From positions 1 to 64,000 of the forward strand of contig JAPTVL010000468.1 of assembly GCA_028065725.1 (NCBI GenBank): a DNA stretch of 64,000 nt, given 5' to 3'. Position 1 is the first letter of the stretch; each line of letters opens with the position of its first letter. The notes under the pieces were generated by a model. The model did no database searches and was not told the origin of the DNA. It was given only the letters and a program-made list of their open reading frames with translations. Origin of the DNA: Betaproteobacteria bacterium. Lineage in GTDB: Bacteria > Pseudomonadota > Gammaproteobacteria > Burkholderiales > Rhodocyclaceae. Of this stretch, positions 51,188-59,028 are shown piece by piece. A program made the translations under genes and the position numbers.

Positions 51188-51192
51188 GCGTG

Positions 51193-51218
51193 TCGCCGTC
51201 TCGCCAACGCCGACTCTT
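51193..51218 (+). repeat. REP-like 26-bp element, copy h
   Basis: A copy starting six bases after the TauE/Usp stop codon, core TCGCCAACGCCGACTCTT, in the short gap before the response regulator gene. Confidence 0.5.
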
Positions 51219-51251
51219 TGTCACTACGCGCCACTGCGGGATAATCGGGCC

Positions 51252-52001
51252 ATGAGCCCTGTGCCACCCATCGCCAGTCTGGCGCGGAAAACTTCTCCGT
51301 TGAAGATCCTCGTCGTCGAGGACAACCCCGACCTCGCCGCCAACCTGGTCGACTACCTGACGGCCAAGGGAAATCTGGTCGACGCGGCCGGCGACGGCAT
51401 CGCCGGACTGCACCTGGCCAGCAGCCAGAGTTTCGACGTGATTCTGCTCGACCTGATCCTGCCCGGACTCGATGGCATGGCGCTATGCCGTCGTCTGCGC
51501 GAGGAGGTCGGCAAGGCGACGCCGATTCTGATGCTGACGGCGCGCGACACGCTCGACGACAAGATCGCCGGCCTCGAAGCCGGTGCCGACGACTACCTGG
51601 TCAAGCCCTTCGCCCTGCGCGAAGTAGCCGCCCGCATCCAGGCCCTGGCACGACGCGCCCAGGCCGCCGTGGCGCAAGGCGAGTTGCGTGTCGCCGACCT
51701 GTGCTTCGACTCCGCCACGCTGCGCGTCAGCCGCGGCGGCCGCGACATCGCCCTGCCGCCGATCCCGCTGCGCATGCTCGAGATCCTGCTGCGCGCCTCG
51801 CCGCGCGTGCTCGGCCGCGAGGAAATGGAGCATGCGATCTGGGGCGATTCACCGCCCGATTCCGACGCCCTGCGCAGCCACCTGCACCTGCTGCGCGCCG
51901 CGATCGACAAGCCCTTCGACCGGCCGCTGCTGCGCACCCTGCGCGGACTCGGCTGGCAAATTATCGTACACGATGCCAGCGAGCATGATGCGCCGCCCTA
52001 G
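51252..52001 (+). CDS. OmpR/PhoB-family response regulator
   Basis: 249 residues. The receiver domain has KILVVEDNPDLAANLVDYL, Asp67 in VILLDLILPG, and Lys in DDYLVKPFALRE. The C-terminal winged helix shows LRVSRGGRDIALPPIPLRML and the shorter LRSHLHLLRAAIDKPF with RTLRGLGWQI. Regulators of this class bind tandem 11-bp repeats, the layout seen at 46819, 48784 and 53249. The gene lies between two of these sites. It overlaps the start of the kinase gene by 17 bases. The N-terminal ~16 residues before KILVVED are extra; a later start cannot be excluded. Confidence 0.92.
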   Translation: MSPVPPIASLARKTSPLKILVVEDNPDLAANLVDYLTAKGNLVDAAGDGIAGLHLASSQSFDVILLDLILPGLDGMALCRRLREEVGKATPILMLTARDTLDDKIAGLEAGADDYLVKPFALREVAARIQALARRAQAAVAQGELRVADLCFDSATLRVSRGGRDIALPPIPLRMLEILLRASPRVLGREEMEHAIWGDSPPDSDALRSHLHLLRAAIDKPFDRPLLRTLRGLGWQIIVHDASEHDAPP

Positions 52002-53253
52002 CCTGCGCCTGCGCGTCGCGATCGGCTTCGCCGCGCTGGGCGCCGCGCTGAGCCTGCTGCTCTGTCTCGGCATCTGGTTCGCCACTCTCGATGTGTCGCA
52101 ACGGCTGATGGACCAGACGCTGAAGGCCGAGCTGGAAGACTACATGGCGCGCCGCGCGCGCAATCCGGCTTCGCTGCCACCGGCCACGGCCAGCCTGCGT
52201 GGCTACTATGCGGCGCCGGATGCCGGCGGCTCCGAGCTGCCGCCGCAGTTGCGCGCACTGGCCCCCGGCCAGCACGAAATCGAACTCGACGGCATCCCGT
52301 GGCGCGTGGCGGTCGCCGAACAGGACGGCAGCCGCTACCTGATCCTGTTCGACGAGGCAAGGCAGAAGCGCCGCCAGCAGCGCTTCCTCGGCTACCTGAT
52401 CGCCGGCGCGGCCTTGATGACCCTGCTCGCCGCGGTAGGCGGCCTGTGGCTGGCCGGGCGCGTGATCGCCCCGGTCACCGAACTGGCGCGAGCGGTGACC
52501 GATGCCGCACCCGAAAGCCCGCCGCGCCTGCCCGCCGTTCCGGCGGCGGCCGGCGACGAAATCGACGAGTTGGCACGCGCCTTCGATCGCTACCTGGCCC
52601 GGCTGGCGGCCTTCGTCGAACGCGAACGCAGTTTCGCAACCGATGCCAGCCACGAATTGCGCACGCCGCTGGCCGTCATCCGCGGCGCCGCCGAAGTACT
52701 CGCCGAGGATCCGGCCCTGGACGCGGCACAACGCGAACGCGTGGCCCGCATCGAGCGGGCCGCCAACGAAATGGCGGAACTGATCGCCGCCCTGCTGCTG
52801 CTGGCGCGCGAGGAGGAAACCACCATCGAAGCCAGTTGCGATGCAAACGCCGTCGCCCACGCCTGTGTCGAGCGCTACCGCCCGCTGGCCGCCGGCCGCG
52901 GCACGAGCTTGACCCTGCAAGGACCGGCCGGCGTCGAACTCAAGGTGGCGCCTGCCCTGTTTGCCATCGTCATCGCCAACCTGGTGCACAACGCCGTAGC
53001 CCATACGCGCGACGGTGAAATCGCGGTCGTTCTCGACCCCGCATCGCTGACCGTCCGTGACAGCGGCAGCGGCATCGGCGACGAAGCGCTGCAGCGCGTG
53101 TTCGAGCCCTACTACCGCGGCCCCGAAAGCGCCGGCGCGGGAATCGGGCTGTCGCTGGTCAAGCGCATCTGCGAACGCCTCGGCTGGAAGATCGCGCTGC
53201 ACAGCGATCCCCGCCGAGGCACCACAGCAACGCTGCGCTTTCAGGCTTCTTGA
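51985..53253 (+). CDS. Sensor histidine kinase, OmpR-partner type
   Basis: 422 residues from the ATG at 51985 (51973 and 51988 are alternatives). Two transmembrane helices (about 13-36 and 135-155) enclose a ~95-residue periplasmic sensor. A HAMP domain follows (RVIAPVTELARAVTDAAPES). The HisKA domain has FATDASHELRTPLAVIRGAA with the phospho-His. The ATPase domain shows VIANLVHNAVAHTRDG, VRDSGSGIGDEAL and GAGIGLSLVKRICERL. It pairs with the response regulator directly upstream. The periplasmic domain is unusual in being short and not assigned to a known sensor fold. Confidence 0.92.
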   Translation: MMRRPSLRLRVAIGFAALGAALSLLLCLGIWFATLDVSQRLMDQTLKAELEDYMARRARNPASLPPATASLRGYYAAPDAGGSELPPQLRALAPGQHEIELDGIPWRVAVAEQDGSRYLILFDEARQKRRQQRFLGYLIAGAALMTLLAAVGGLWLAGRVIAPVTELARAVTDAAPESPPRLPAVPAAAGDEIDELARAFDRYLARLAAFVERERSFATDASHELRTPLAVIRGAAEVLAEDPALDAAQRERVARIERAANEMAELIAALLLLAREEETTIEASCDANAVAHACVERYRPLAAGRGTSLTLQGPAGVELKVAPALFAIVIANLVHNAVAHTRDGEIAVVLDPASLTVRDSGSGIGDEALQRVFEPYYRGPESAGAGIGLSLVKRICERLGWKIALHSDPRRGTTATLRFQAS

Positions 53254-53282
53254 CGCTGGCTTCACGTAGCGCCGGCTAGCAT
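53249..53282 (+). promoter_or_regulatory. OmpR/PhoB-type promoter element, site 3
   Basis: Direct repeats CTTGACGCTGG and CTTCACGTAGC (53249-53270) are followed by TAGCAT (53277-53282) at the same position where sites 1 and 2 have TATTAG. It overlaps the stop codon of the kinase gene and lies ~65 bases before the SulP/Usp start at 53348. The tract downstream of the -10 box does not match sites 1 and 2, so this is the weakest of the three. Confidence 0.5.
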
Positions 53283-53347
53283 GGCTGGCTGCTCGGGGTT
53301 TCGGCATGATGCCGGCTCGATCTGCATATCACAATCTGCTAATATTC

Positions 53348-55969
53348 ATGAATTCTGCCCAGCCTCTGCCCGCCACTCTTGCGCCGACGCCCGTACCGAT
53401 GAGACCGCCTACCGGCCCGCTGGGCAAACTGTTTCCTTTCCTGCTCTGGTGGCACATGGTCACGCGCCGCACCCTGCGCGACGACCTGCTGGCCGGCTTC
53501 AGCGGCGCCCTCATCGTGCTGCCGCAAGGCGTTGCCTTCGCCACCATCGCCGGCCTGCCGCCGCAATACGGCCTCTATGCCGCGATGATTCCGGCCGTGA
53601 TCGGCGCGCTGTTCGGATCCAGCTGGCATCTGGTGTCGGGGCCGACCACCGCGATCTCGATCGCGGTCTTCGCCGCGCTGTCGCACCAGGCCGAGCCCGG
53701 CTCGGCGCAGTACATCAACCTGGTGCTGACGCTGACCTTCCTGGTCGGCGTGTTCCAGCTGGTGCTGGGCCTGGCGCGCATGGGCGCGCTGGTGAATTTC
53801 ATTTCGCATACGGTGGTGATCGGCTTCACCGCCGGTGCGGCGGTCCTGATCGCAGCCAGCCAGGTGCGCAATTTCTTCGGCATCGACATTCCGCGCGGCA
53901 CGCCCTTCTACGAAATCATCCGCCAGTTGATCGTCCAGGCCGGCAACATCAACCCATGGGTCACCGGCGTCGGCGGCGTCACACTGGCCACCGGCATCCT
54001 CGCCCGCCGCTACCTGAAGAAGCTTCCCTACATGATTGCGGCGATGGTGGTCGGCAGCATCGTGGCGGAAGCCCTCAATCTCTGGCAGGGACAGGACCTC
54101 ACCGGCATCAGGACCGTCGGTGCGCTGCCGGCCCAGTTGCCGCCGCTGTCGCTGCCGGATTTTTCGCTGGACACCCTGCGCCATACCCTCGGCCCGGCGC
54201 TGGTGATCACCATGCTGGCGCTGACCGAAGCCGTATCCATTTCGCGTGCCATCGCGGTGCGCTCCGAACAGCGCATCGACGCCAACCAGGAATTCATCGG
54301 CCAGGGCCTGTCCAACATCGTCGGTTCCTTCTTCTCGGCCTACGCCTCGTCCGGTTCCTTCAACCGCAGCGGAGTCAACTACGAAGCCGGCGCGCGCACG
54401 CCGCTGGCCTCGGTGTTCGCCACGGTATTCCTGATCCTGGTGTTGCTGCTGGTGGCGCCGCTCGCCGCCTATCTGCCCAACGCGGCGATGGGCGGCATCC
54501 TGTTTCTGGTGGCCTGGGGCCTGATCGACTTCCACCATATCGGCCACATCTGGCACACCAGCAAGGCCGAGTCGGCGATCCTCGCCGCGACCCTGGTCGG
54601 CACGCTGTTCAACCTCGAAGCCGGCATTTTCATCGGCGTCTTCCTCTCGCTGGTGATGTATCTCTACCGCTCCTCGAAGCCGGAGATCGTGCCGCTGGTA
54701 CCGGCGCCGGAGGAAGGTGCCTACCACTTCGTCCGCGCCAAGGGTCGGCCGGAATGTCCGCAACTGCGCATCGTGCGCATCAACGGTTCGGCGTATTTCG
54801 GCGCCGCCAGCTACGTGCAGCAGGCCCTGCAGCAGATCGACGAGGACAATCCGCAGCAGAAGTCGGTGCTGATCGCCGCGGCCAGCCTCAATACCATCGA
54901 CATCGCCGGCGCCGAAGTGCTGGCGCAGGAAGCGCGGCGGCGGCGGCGCCTGGGCGGCGGCCTGTACTTCTACCGCCTGAACCAGGCGAACTACCAGTTC
55001 CTGCGTCATGGCGGCTACACCGCTGACATCGGCGAGGGGGCCTTTTTCCCGGTGATGACCGACGTCACCGCCGCGCTGTACTGGACGCTCGATCCGAACA
55101 TCTGCCGCAGTTGCAAGACGCGCATCTTCAAGCCCTGCACCGGCAAGCTGTTGCCCGACGGCTTCCGTCGTCAGCGCCTGCTGCTCGCCACCGACGGCAG
55201 CGAGTTCAGCCATGCGCCGCAGAAAATCGCCATCGCGCTGGCGCGGAGCTTCGGCGTCACCCTCGACGTTATGACCTCGGTGCCGACGCCCGAGGACGAG
55301 GAAATGGCCCGCGCCCGGCTAGCAGTGGTCACCCGCGCGGCCCTGGTGGCCGGTGTCGATGCCGAGGAGATCGTGCGCCACGGCAAGCAGGCGGTGAAAG
55401 AAGTGATCGCCGCCGCGACGTCAGCCGATACCAACATTCTGATCATCGGCCGCCGCCCGCCGCGCGGCGACCTGAAGGAGCGCCTGCTCGGCGATGTCGC
55501 CGAGCAGATCATCGACCAGGCGCACTGCCACGTACTGATCGCCGGCTGGCAATCGCAGATGTGGCGCCAGCGCATTCTGGTCGCCTGCGACGAATCGATG
55601 GACAGCGATCGCATCGCTGAAATCGCCGGGCAGATTGCCAAGGCCACGCGCACCCCGCTGACCCTGGTGGCGGCAGTGAGCACCGACAGGGAACACGAAA
55701 ACGCGGCCGACGGCTTGGCTCTAAAGGCCGCCCGGATCCGCGTCGAAGGCATCGAATGCGACAGCCTGATCGTCGACGGGGCGCCACAACAGGCCATCCC
55801 AGTAGCGGCGCATGAGCTAGGTGCCGACCTGGTGGTGATCGGCTACCAGCAAAGCCTGGGCCGCGGCACGGCCGATCAGATCATCGGCCGCCTCGATTGC
55901 GCCGTGCTGGTGGTGCGTTCCGGTGCCGACGCACCGCAGATCGACAACGCGGTAGCCAAGCAGTCCTGA
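53348..55969 (+). CDS. SulP transporter with STAS, Cys linker and two Usp domains
   Basis: 873 residues from the ATG at 53348. The SulP core starts LLAGFSGALIVLPQGVAFAT and LPPQYGLYAAMIPAVIG and includes SISRAIAVRSEQRIDANQEF and YASSGSFNRSGVNYEAGART. A STAS domain runs from about 470 to 575. A short cysteine linker, NICRSCKTRIFKPC (about 595-608), connects to two tandem Usp domains; the first has LLLATDGSEFSHAPQKIAIA, the second ILVACDESMDSDRIAEIAGQ and a degenerate nucleotide loop. It probably carries sulfate, bicarbonate or another anion, with STAS and Usp parts regulating it. It follows site 3. Confidence 0.9.
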   Translation: MNSAQPLPATLAPTPVPMRPPTGPLGKLFPFLLWWHMVTRRTLRDDLLAGFSGALIVLPQGVAFATIAGLPPQYGLYAAMIPAVIGALFGSSWHLVSGPTTAISIAVFAALSHQAEPGSAQYINLVLTLTFLVGVFQLVLGLARMGALVNFISHTVVIGFTAGAAVLIAASQVRNFFGIDIPRGTPFYEIIRQLIVQAGNINPWVTGVGGVTLATGILARRYLKKLPYMIAAMVVGSIVAEALNLWQGQDLTGIRTVGALPAQLPPLSLPDFSLDTLRHTLGPALVITMLALTEAVSISRAIAVRSEQRIDANQEFIGQGLSNIVGSFFSAYASSGSFNRSGVNYEAGARTPLASVFATVFLILVLLLVAPLAAYLPNAAMGGILFLVAWGLIDFHHIGHIWHTSKAESAILAATLVGTLFNLEAGIFIGVFLSLVMYLYRSSKPEIVPLVPAPEEGAYHFVRAKGRPECPQLRIVRINGSAYFGAASYVQQALQQIDEDNPQQKSVLIAAASLNTIDIAGAEVLAQEARRRRRLGGGLYFYRLNQANYQFLRHGGYTADIGEGAFFPVMTDVTAALYWTLDPNICRSCKTRIFKPCTGKLLPDGFRRQRLLLATDGSEFSHAPQKIAIALARSFGVTLDVMTSVPTPEDEEMARARLAVVTRAALVAGVDAEEIVRHGKQAVKEVIAAATSADTNILIIGRRPPRGDLKERLLGDVAEQIIDQAHCHVLIAGWQSQMWRQRILVACDESMDSDRIAEIAGQIAKATRTPLTLVAAVSTDREHENAADGLALKAARIRVEGIECDSLIVDGAPQQAIPVAAHELGADLVVIGYQQSLGRGTADQIIGRLDCAVLVVRSGADAPQIDNAVAKQS

Positions 55970-56027
55970 CGGAGGCTTCTGCAATTCTGCAATAATCGAG
56001 GTCGCCCCCCGACTACAGGAATTCCCC

Positions 56028-56579
56028 ATGGGACACCGTCTCTCGAAAATCTACACCCGCACCGGCGACGCCGGCACCACCGGCCTCGGCGACGGCTCGC
56101 GCACCGCCAAGAACTCCGCACGCGTAGCCGCCATGGGCGACGTCGACGAACTCAACTCGCTGATTGGCGTGATCCTCTGCGAAGATTTACCGAATGAAGT
56201 GCGCGAGCTGTTTACCGGCATCCAGCATGACCTGTTCGACCTCGGCGGCGAAATGTCCATTCCCGGCGCGACACTGCTCAAGGCCACCCAGCCGGCCCGC
56301 CTCGAAGCCGCGATCGACCGCTACAACGCCGAGCTCGGCCCGCTCAAGGAATTCATCCTGCCCGGCGGAACCCGTTCCGCGGCTCTCGTGCATCTCGCGC
56401 GCACCGTCTGCCGCCGCGCCGAACGCATGACGGTGGCGCTGGCCGCCGAAGAACCGGTGTCCGACGCCGGTCGGCAGTATCTCAATCGCCTTTCCGACCT
56501 GCTGTTCGTCCTCGGCCGCTGGCTGAACAAGGCCGCCGGCGGCGGCGACGTGCTGTGGCAGAAAGGCCGCAACGCGTAA
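56028..56579 (+). CDS. Cob(I)yrinic acid a,c-diamide adenosyltransferase, PduO type
   Basis: 183 residues. The PduO/MMAB signature is complete: KIYTRTGDAGTTGLGDGSR, NSARVAAMGDVDELNSLIGV, LPGGTRSAALVHLARTVCRRAERM and a C-terminal LNRLSDLLFVLGRWLNK. It transfers the adenosyl group from ATP to cob(I)alamin to make coenzyme B12. It stands alone, ~60 bases after the SulP/Usp stop, and is followed by an AT-rich gap with an FNR-type site. The family is distinct from CobA/BtuR. Confidence 0.95.
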   Translation: MGHRLSKIYTRTGDAGTTGLGDGSRTAKNSARVAAMGDVDELNSLIGVILCEDLPNEVRELFTGIQHDLFDLGGEMSIPGATLLKATQPARLEAAIDRYNAELGPLKEFILPGGTRSAALVHLARTVCRRAERMTVALAAEEPVSDAGRQYLNRLSDLLFVLGRWLNKAAGGGDVLWQKGRNA

Positions 56580-56666
56580 ATGCCGCATGGCGCCTGATCC
56601 GCACGCAAGCTTCTCGGGGAATTAAAGCCTACTTTTTTAGTATGGTTTTAAGTTTATGTTTTATAA

Positions 56667-56680
56667 CTGATTTACATCAA
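56667..56680 (+). promoter_or_regulatory. FNR/Anr-type binding site
   Basis: CTGATTTACATCAA matches the FNR consensus TTGATnnnnATCAA at nine of ten conserved positions. It lies 58 bases upstream of the DUF2249 start in an AT-rich region. A -10-like CATAGT (56703-56708) is ~23 bases downstream, near the position expected for class II FNR activation. Confidence 0.65.
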
Positions 56681-56738
56681 TTTCTGAACGGTGGGGACGA
56701 TGCATAGTGGGCTCACCCTAACCCACAGGTAAAACGCC

Positions 56739-56990
56739 ATGCATGTTCATCTCTCCCCCGATTCGATCTATCCCTTCGACGCCCGCGGCATCGCCAAGCG
56801 CTTTCGCCACGCCGCGATTTTCGGCTCGCTGGATGCCCTGCGCGCCGGCGAAACCATGCGCTTCGTCAATGACCACGACCCGCTGCCGCTGCTCGACCAG
56901 CTGGCGCAACGCTACGGCGATGCCGTGGAAATCACCTACCGCCAGCGCGAGCCGGGCAATATCGTGATCGACTTCATCAAGAAACAGTAG
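56739..56990 (+). CDS. DUF2249 domain protein
   Basis: 83 residues, a single DUF2249 domain of the SirA-like fold: DARGIAKRFRHAAIFGSLDAL, GETMRFVNDHDPLPLLDQLA and ending with EITYRQREPGNIVIDFIKK. Proteins of this type are often found near denitrification and nitric oxide genes in proteobacteria and are expressed without oxygen. An FNR-type site upstream fits that. Its stop codon shares one base with the GTG start of the next gene, so the two form an operon. Confidence 0.88.
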   Translation: MHVHLSPDSIYPFDARGIAKRFRHAAIFGSLDALRAGETMRFVNDHDPLPLLDQLAQRYGDAVEITYRQREPGNIVIDFIKKQ

Positions 56991-57601
56991 TGCAGACGCC
57001 GGCCTTTTACGATCAGGTGCGGCGCCTGAGCGTATATGACCCGCTGGCCGAGTTCCTCGGCGCGGCCGAAGGCGGCCGCATCGAATACGCCTACCTTGAT
57101 GCAGTCAAGCTGGCCGGCCACTCCTGCCCCACCGTAGCCGCCGCCTACTGGATGACGCTGAAGGCGCTGGCCCATCTCTACCCGGACAACCTGCCGCAGC
57201 GTGGCAGAATTCGCGTCGAATTCCGTCAGGACCAACTCTCCGGCGTCACCGGCGTCATCGCCAGCGTCGTCACCCTGCTCACCGGCGCCACCCATGACAC
57301 CGGCTTCAAGGGCCTCGCCGGGCGTTTCGACCGGCGCAAGCTGTTGTATTTTTCCGCCGACGTCGTCGAAGAAATTCGCTTTACGCGCATCGATACCGGC
57401 CGGGCCGTCGAGGTTTCGGCGCAGCTGCAGTCGGTGCCCTTCGCCCCGCAGACCATCGAACTGATGCAAAAGTGCCTGAACGACAGCGCCACGCCGCAGG
57501 AAGCGGCCGAGTTCCGCGAGTGCTGGCAGGCACGGGTGTGCGCCGTGCTGCTCGAGCATGGCGACGATCCGCAGGTGTTCGTGCTGCGCCCGGTGGCGTA
57601 G
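56990..57601 (+). CDS. FmdE-like domain protein
   Basis: 203 residues from a GTG start. A GHSCP motif (KLAGHSCPTVAAAYWM) near residue 40 is like the Cys-containing segment of FmdE-family proteins, whose archetype is linked to formylmethanofuran dehydrogenase; bacterial members are mostly uncharacterised. Further conserved segments are FRQDQLSGVTGVIASVVTLL and a C-terminal FRECWQARVCAVLLEH with Cys. Metal binding is likely, the function unknown. Its coupling to a DUF2249 gene under an FNR-type site suggests a role in anaerobic or NO-linked redox metabolism. Confidence 0.7.
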   Translation: MQTPAFYDQVRRLSVYDPLAEFLGAAEGGRIEYAYLDAVKLAGHSCPTVAAAYWMTLKALAHLYPDNLPQRGRIRVEFRQDQLSGVTGVIASVVTLLTGATHDTGFKGLAGRFDRRKLLYFSADVVEEIRFTRIDTGRAVEVSAQLQSVPFAPQTIELMQKCLNDSATPQEAAEFRECWQARVCAVLLEHGDDPQVFVLRPVA

Positions 57602-57616
57602 CGGGAGGATGCGCGG

Positions 57617-58147
57617 CTAACGGATGCGCGAACGGCGGGCTTCGAGGCAGTCCATCAGCTGCGCGCTGACGCTGCGCAGGCGCTGATTGAGCAGCATCAG
57701 CAATTCCATCATGAGCTTGACGCCGATGCGCGGTTCTTCGGCGATGATGCGCGACAGGCTTTCGCGGTCGAGCACCGCAACCTCGACCGTGTCGAGAGTG
57801 ACGCAACTCGCGAAGCGCGGTTCGCCGTCGATCAGCGACATTTCGCCCAGGGTCTTGCCCGGCCCGGCGGTCCCCATGATCTGCGCCAGACCGCGCACGT
57901 CCTTCTTGACGATCTCGACGCTGCCGTCGAGCAGCAGCAGCATGAAGTCGCCGGCATCGCCCTCGTGGATGATTTCGGTGCCCAGCGGCGCCCGATAGCA
58001 GCGCATGTAGCGGGCGAGGCCTTCGAGCTCGTCCGGTTCGAAGTCCTCGAACAGCTGGATGACCTCGATGATCTCGCGGATGCGGCCGACGAAGGGCACG
58101 GCATCACCGAGATACTCGATATTGGGAATCTGGTCGATCGCACTCAT
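57617..58147 (-). CDS. Cyclic-nucleotide-binding domain protein
   Basis: 176 residues. A single cNMP-binding (Crp-like) beta-barrel covers about 30-150. The phosphate-binding cassette reads GKTLGEMSLIDGEPRFASC, with the conserved Glu and Arg that bind the cyclic phosphate. A helical C-terminus (LMMELLMLLNQRLRSVSAQL) follows, with no DNA-binding domain, so it is a sensor rather than a transcription factor. Cyclic AMP is plausible because two cyclases lie in this window. The start overlaps the stop of the preceding prenyltransferase gene by four bases. Confidence 0.88.
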   Translation of the reverse strand: MSAIDQIPNIEYLGDAVPFVGRIREIIEVIQLFEDFEPDELEGLARYMRCYRAPLGTEIIHEGDAGDFMLLLLDGSVEIVKKDVRGLAQIMGTAGPGKTLGEMSLIDGEPRFASCVTLDTVEVAVLDRESLSRIIAEEPRIGVKLMMELLMLLNQRLRSVSAQLMDCLEARRSRIR

Positions 58148-59028
58148 GGCCGCGGCATTATAGCCCCACCCAGCAGCGCCAATACCAGCAACAGCCAGCC
58201 CGCCGTCGCCAGCAACAGGTGTGGGTCGCCCAGCAGCTCCTGCGCCGGATCGCCGCCGCCGCCGCGGCTATGCAGACGCCATAGATAGCGCAGCATGCCG
58301 TAGAGCACGAAAGGCACGGTCGCAATCAGGCCGCGCGTGCCGTGCAGGGCCACCGTCTCGGCACTGACCGTATACAGCGCGTAGGAAATCACCGTGCCGG
58401 CCGCGGCGATGCCGATGAACTGGTCCAGCATCGGCGCCGTGTAATGCTCCAGCACGCGGCGGTGGCCGGCGCTGTCGGTCAGCAGCGCATTGAGCTCGGC
58501 TCGGCGCTTGGCGAAGCCGAGGAACAGGGTCAGCATCAGGCCGCACAACAGCAGCCATTGCGACGGGGCGATACCGATGCCCAGCGTACCGGCGAGGATG
58601 CGCAGCATGAAACCCGAGGCAATGATGAACACATCGAGAATCACGACATGCTTGAGGCCGAAGCTGTAGGCGATGTTGAGCACCACGTAGGCGAGGAAGA
58701 TCCACGGCGCCGAGCCGGCCCACAGCCAGGCGATGCTGCCGCCGGCCAGCAGCAGCACGGCGGCCAGCACGCCGGCGGCAGTCACGCTCACGCTGCCGGC
58801 CGCCAAGGGCCGGCGCTTCTTTTTCGGATGCAGCCGATCCTGCTCGCGGTCGATCAGGTCGTTCATCACATACACGGCCGAGGCCAGCAGGCAGAACGCG
58901 GCGAAGGCGGCCAGCGCCTGCCCGAGCCTGAGCGGATCGGTCCAGGCATGGCCGAACAGCAGGCCGACGAAGACGAAGCCGTTCTTCAGCCACTGGTGCG
59001 GGCGCAAAAGCTGGATCAGCGGCGGCAT
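58144..59028 (-). CDS. UbiA-family prenyltransferase (decaprenyl-phosphate phosphoribosyltransferase-like)
   Basis: 294 residues with about eight transmembrane helices. The start LLRPHQWLKNGFVFVGLLFG, NDLIDREQDRLHPKKKRRP and the second Asp motif region YVVLNIAYSFGLKHVVILDV match the subgroup that transfers phosphoribose to a polyprenyl phosphate (DPPR synthase-like). Such enzymes feed arabinose-type or ribose-modified glycans. The DprE1/E2 epimerase pair is not in the window. The 3' end of the upstream GT39 gene overlaps its start by 13 bases, and its own stop overlaps the cNMP protein start. Confidence 0.85.
   Translation of the reverse strand: MPPLIQLLRPHQWLKNGFVFVGLLFGHAWTDPLRLGQALAAFAAFCLLASAVYVMNDLIDREQDRLHPKKKRRPLAAGSVSVTAAGVLAAVLLLAGGSIAWLWAGSAPWIFLAYVVLNIAYSFGLKHVVILDVFIIASGFMLRILAGTLGIGIAPSQWLLLCGLMLTLFLGFAKRRAELNALLTDSAGHRRVLEHYTAPMLDQFIGIAAAGTVISYALYTVSAETVALHGTRGLIATVPFVLYGMLRYLWRLHSRGGGGDPAQELLGDPHLLLATAGWLLLVLALLGGAIMPRP

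Noticed and set aside
53337..53346. Ten-base match CTGCTAATAT to the reverse strand of site 1 as a fourth regulatory site
   Set aside because: A ten-base match is expected by chance in a window of this size, and the position directly before the ATG does not suit a promoter.
53339..55213. 624-codon minus-strand frame opposite the SulP/Usp gene
   Set aside because: Shadow frame with repetitive His/Gly/Arg composition; the plus-strand SulP motifs are unambiguous.
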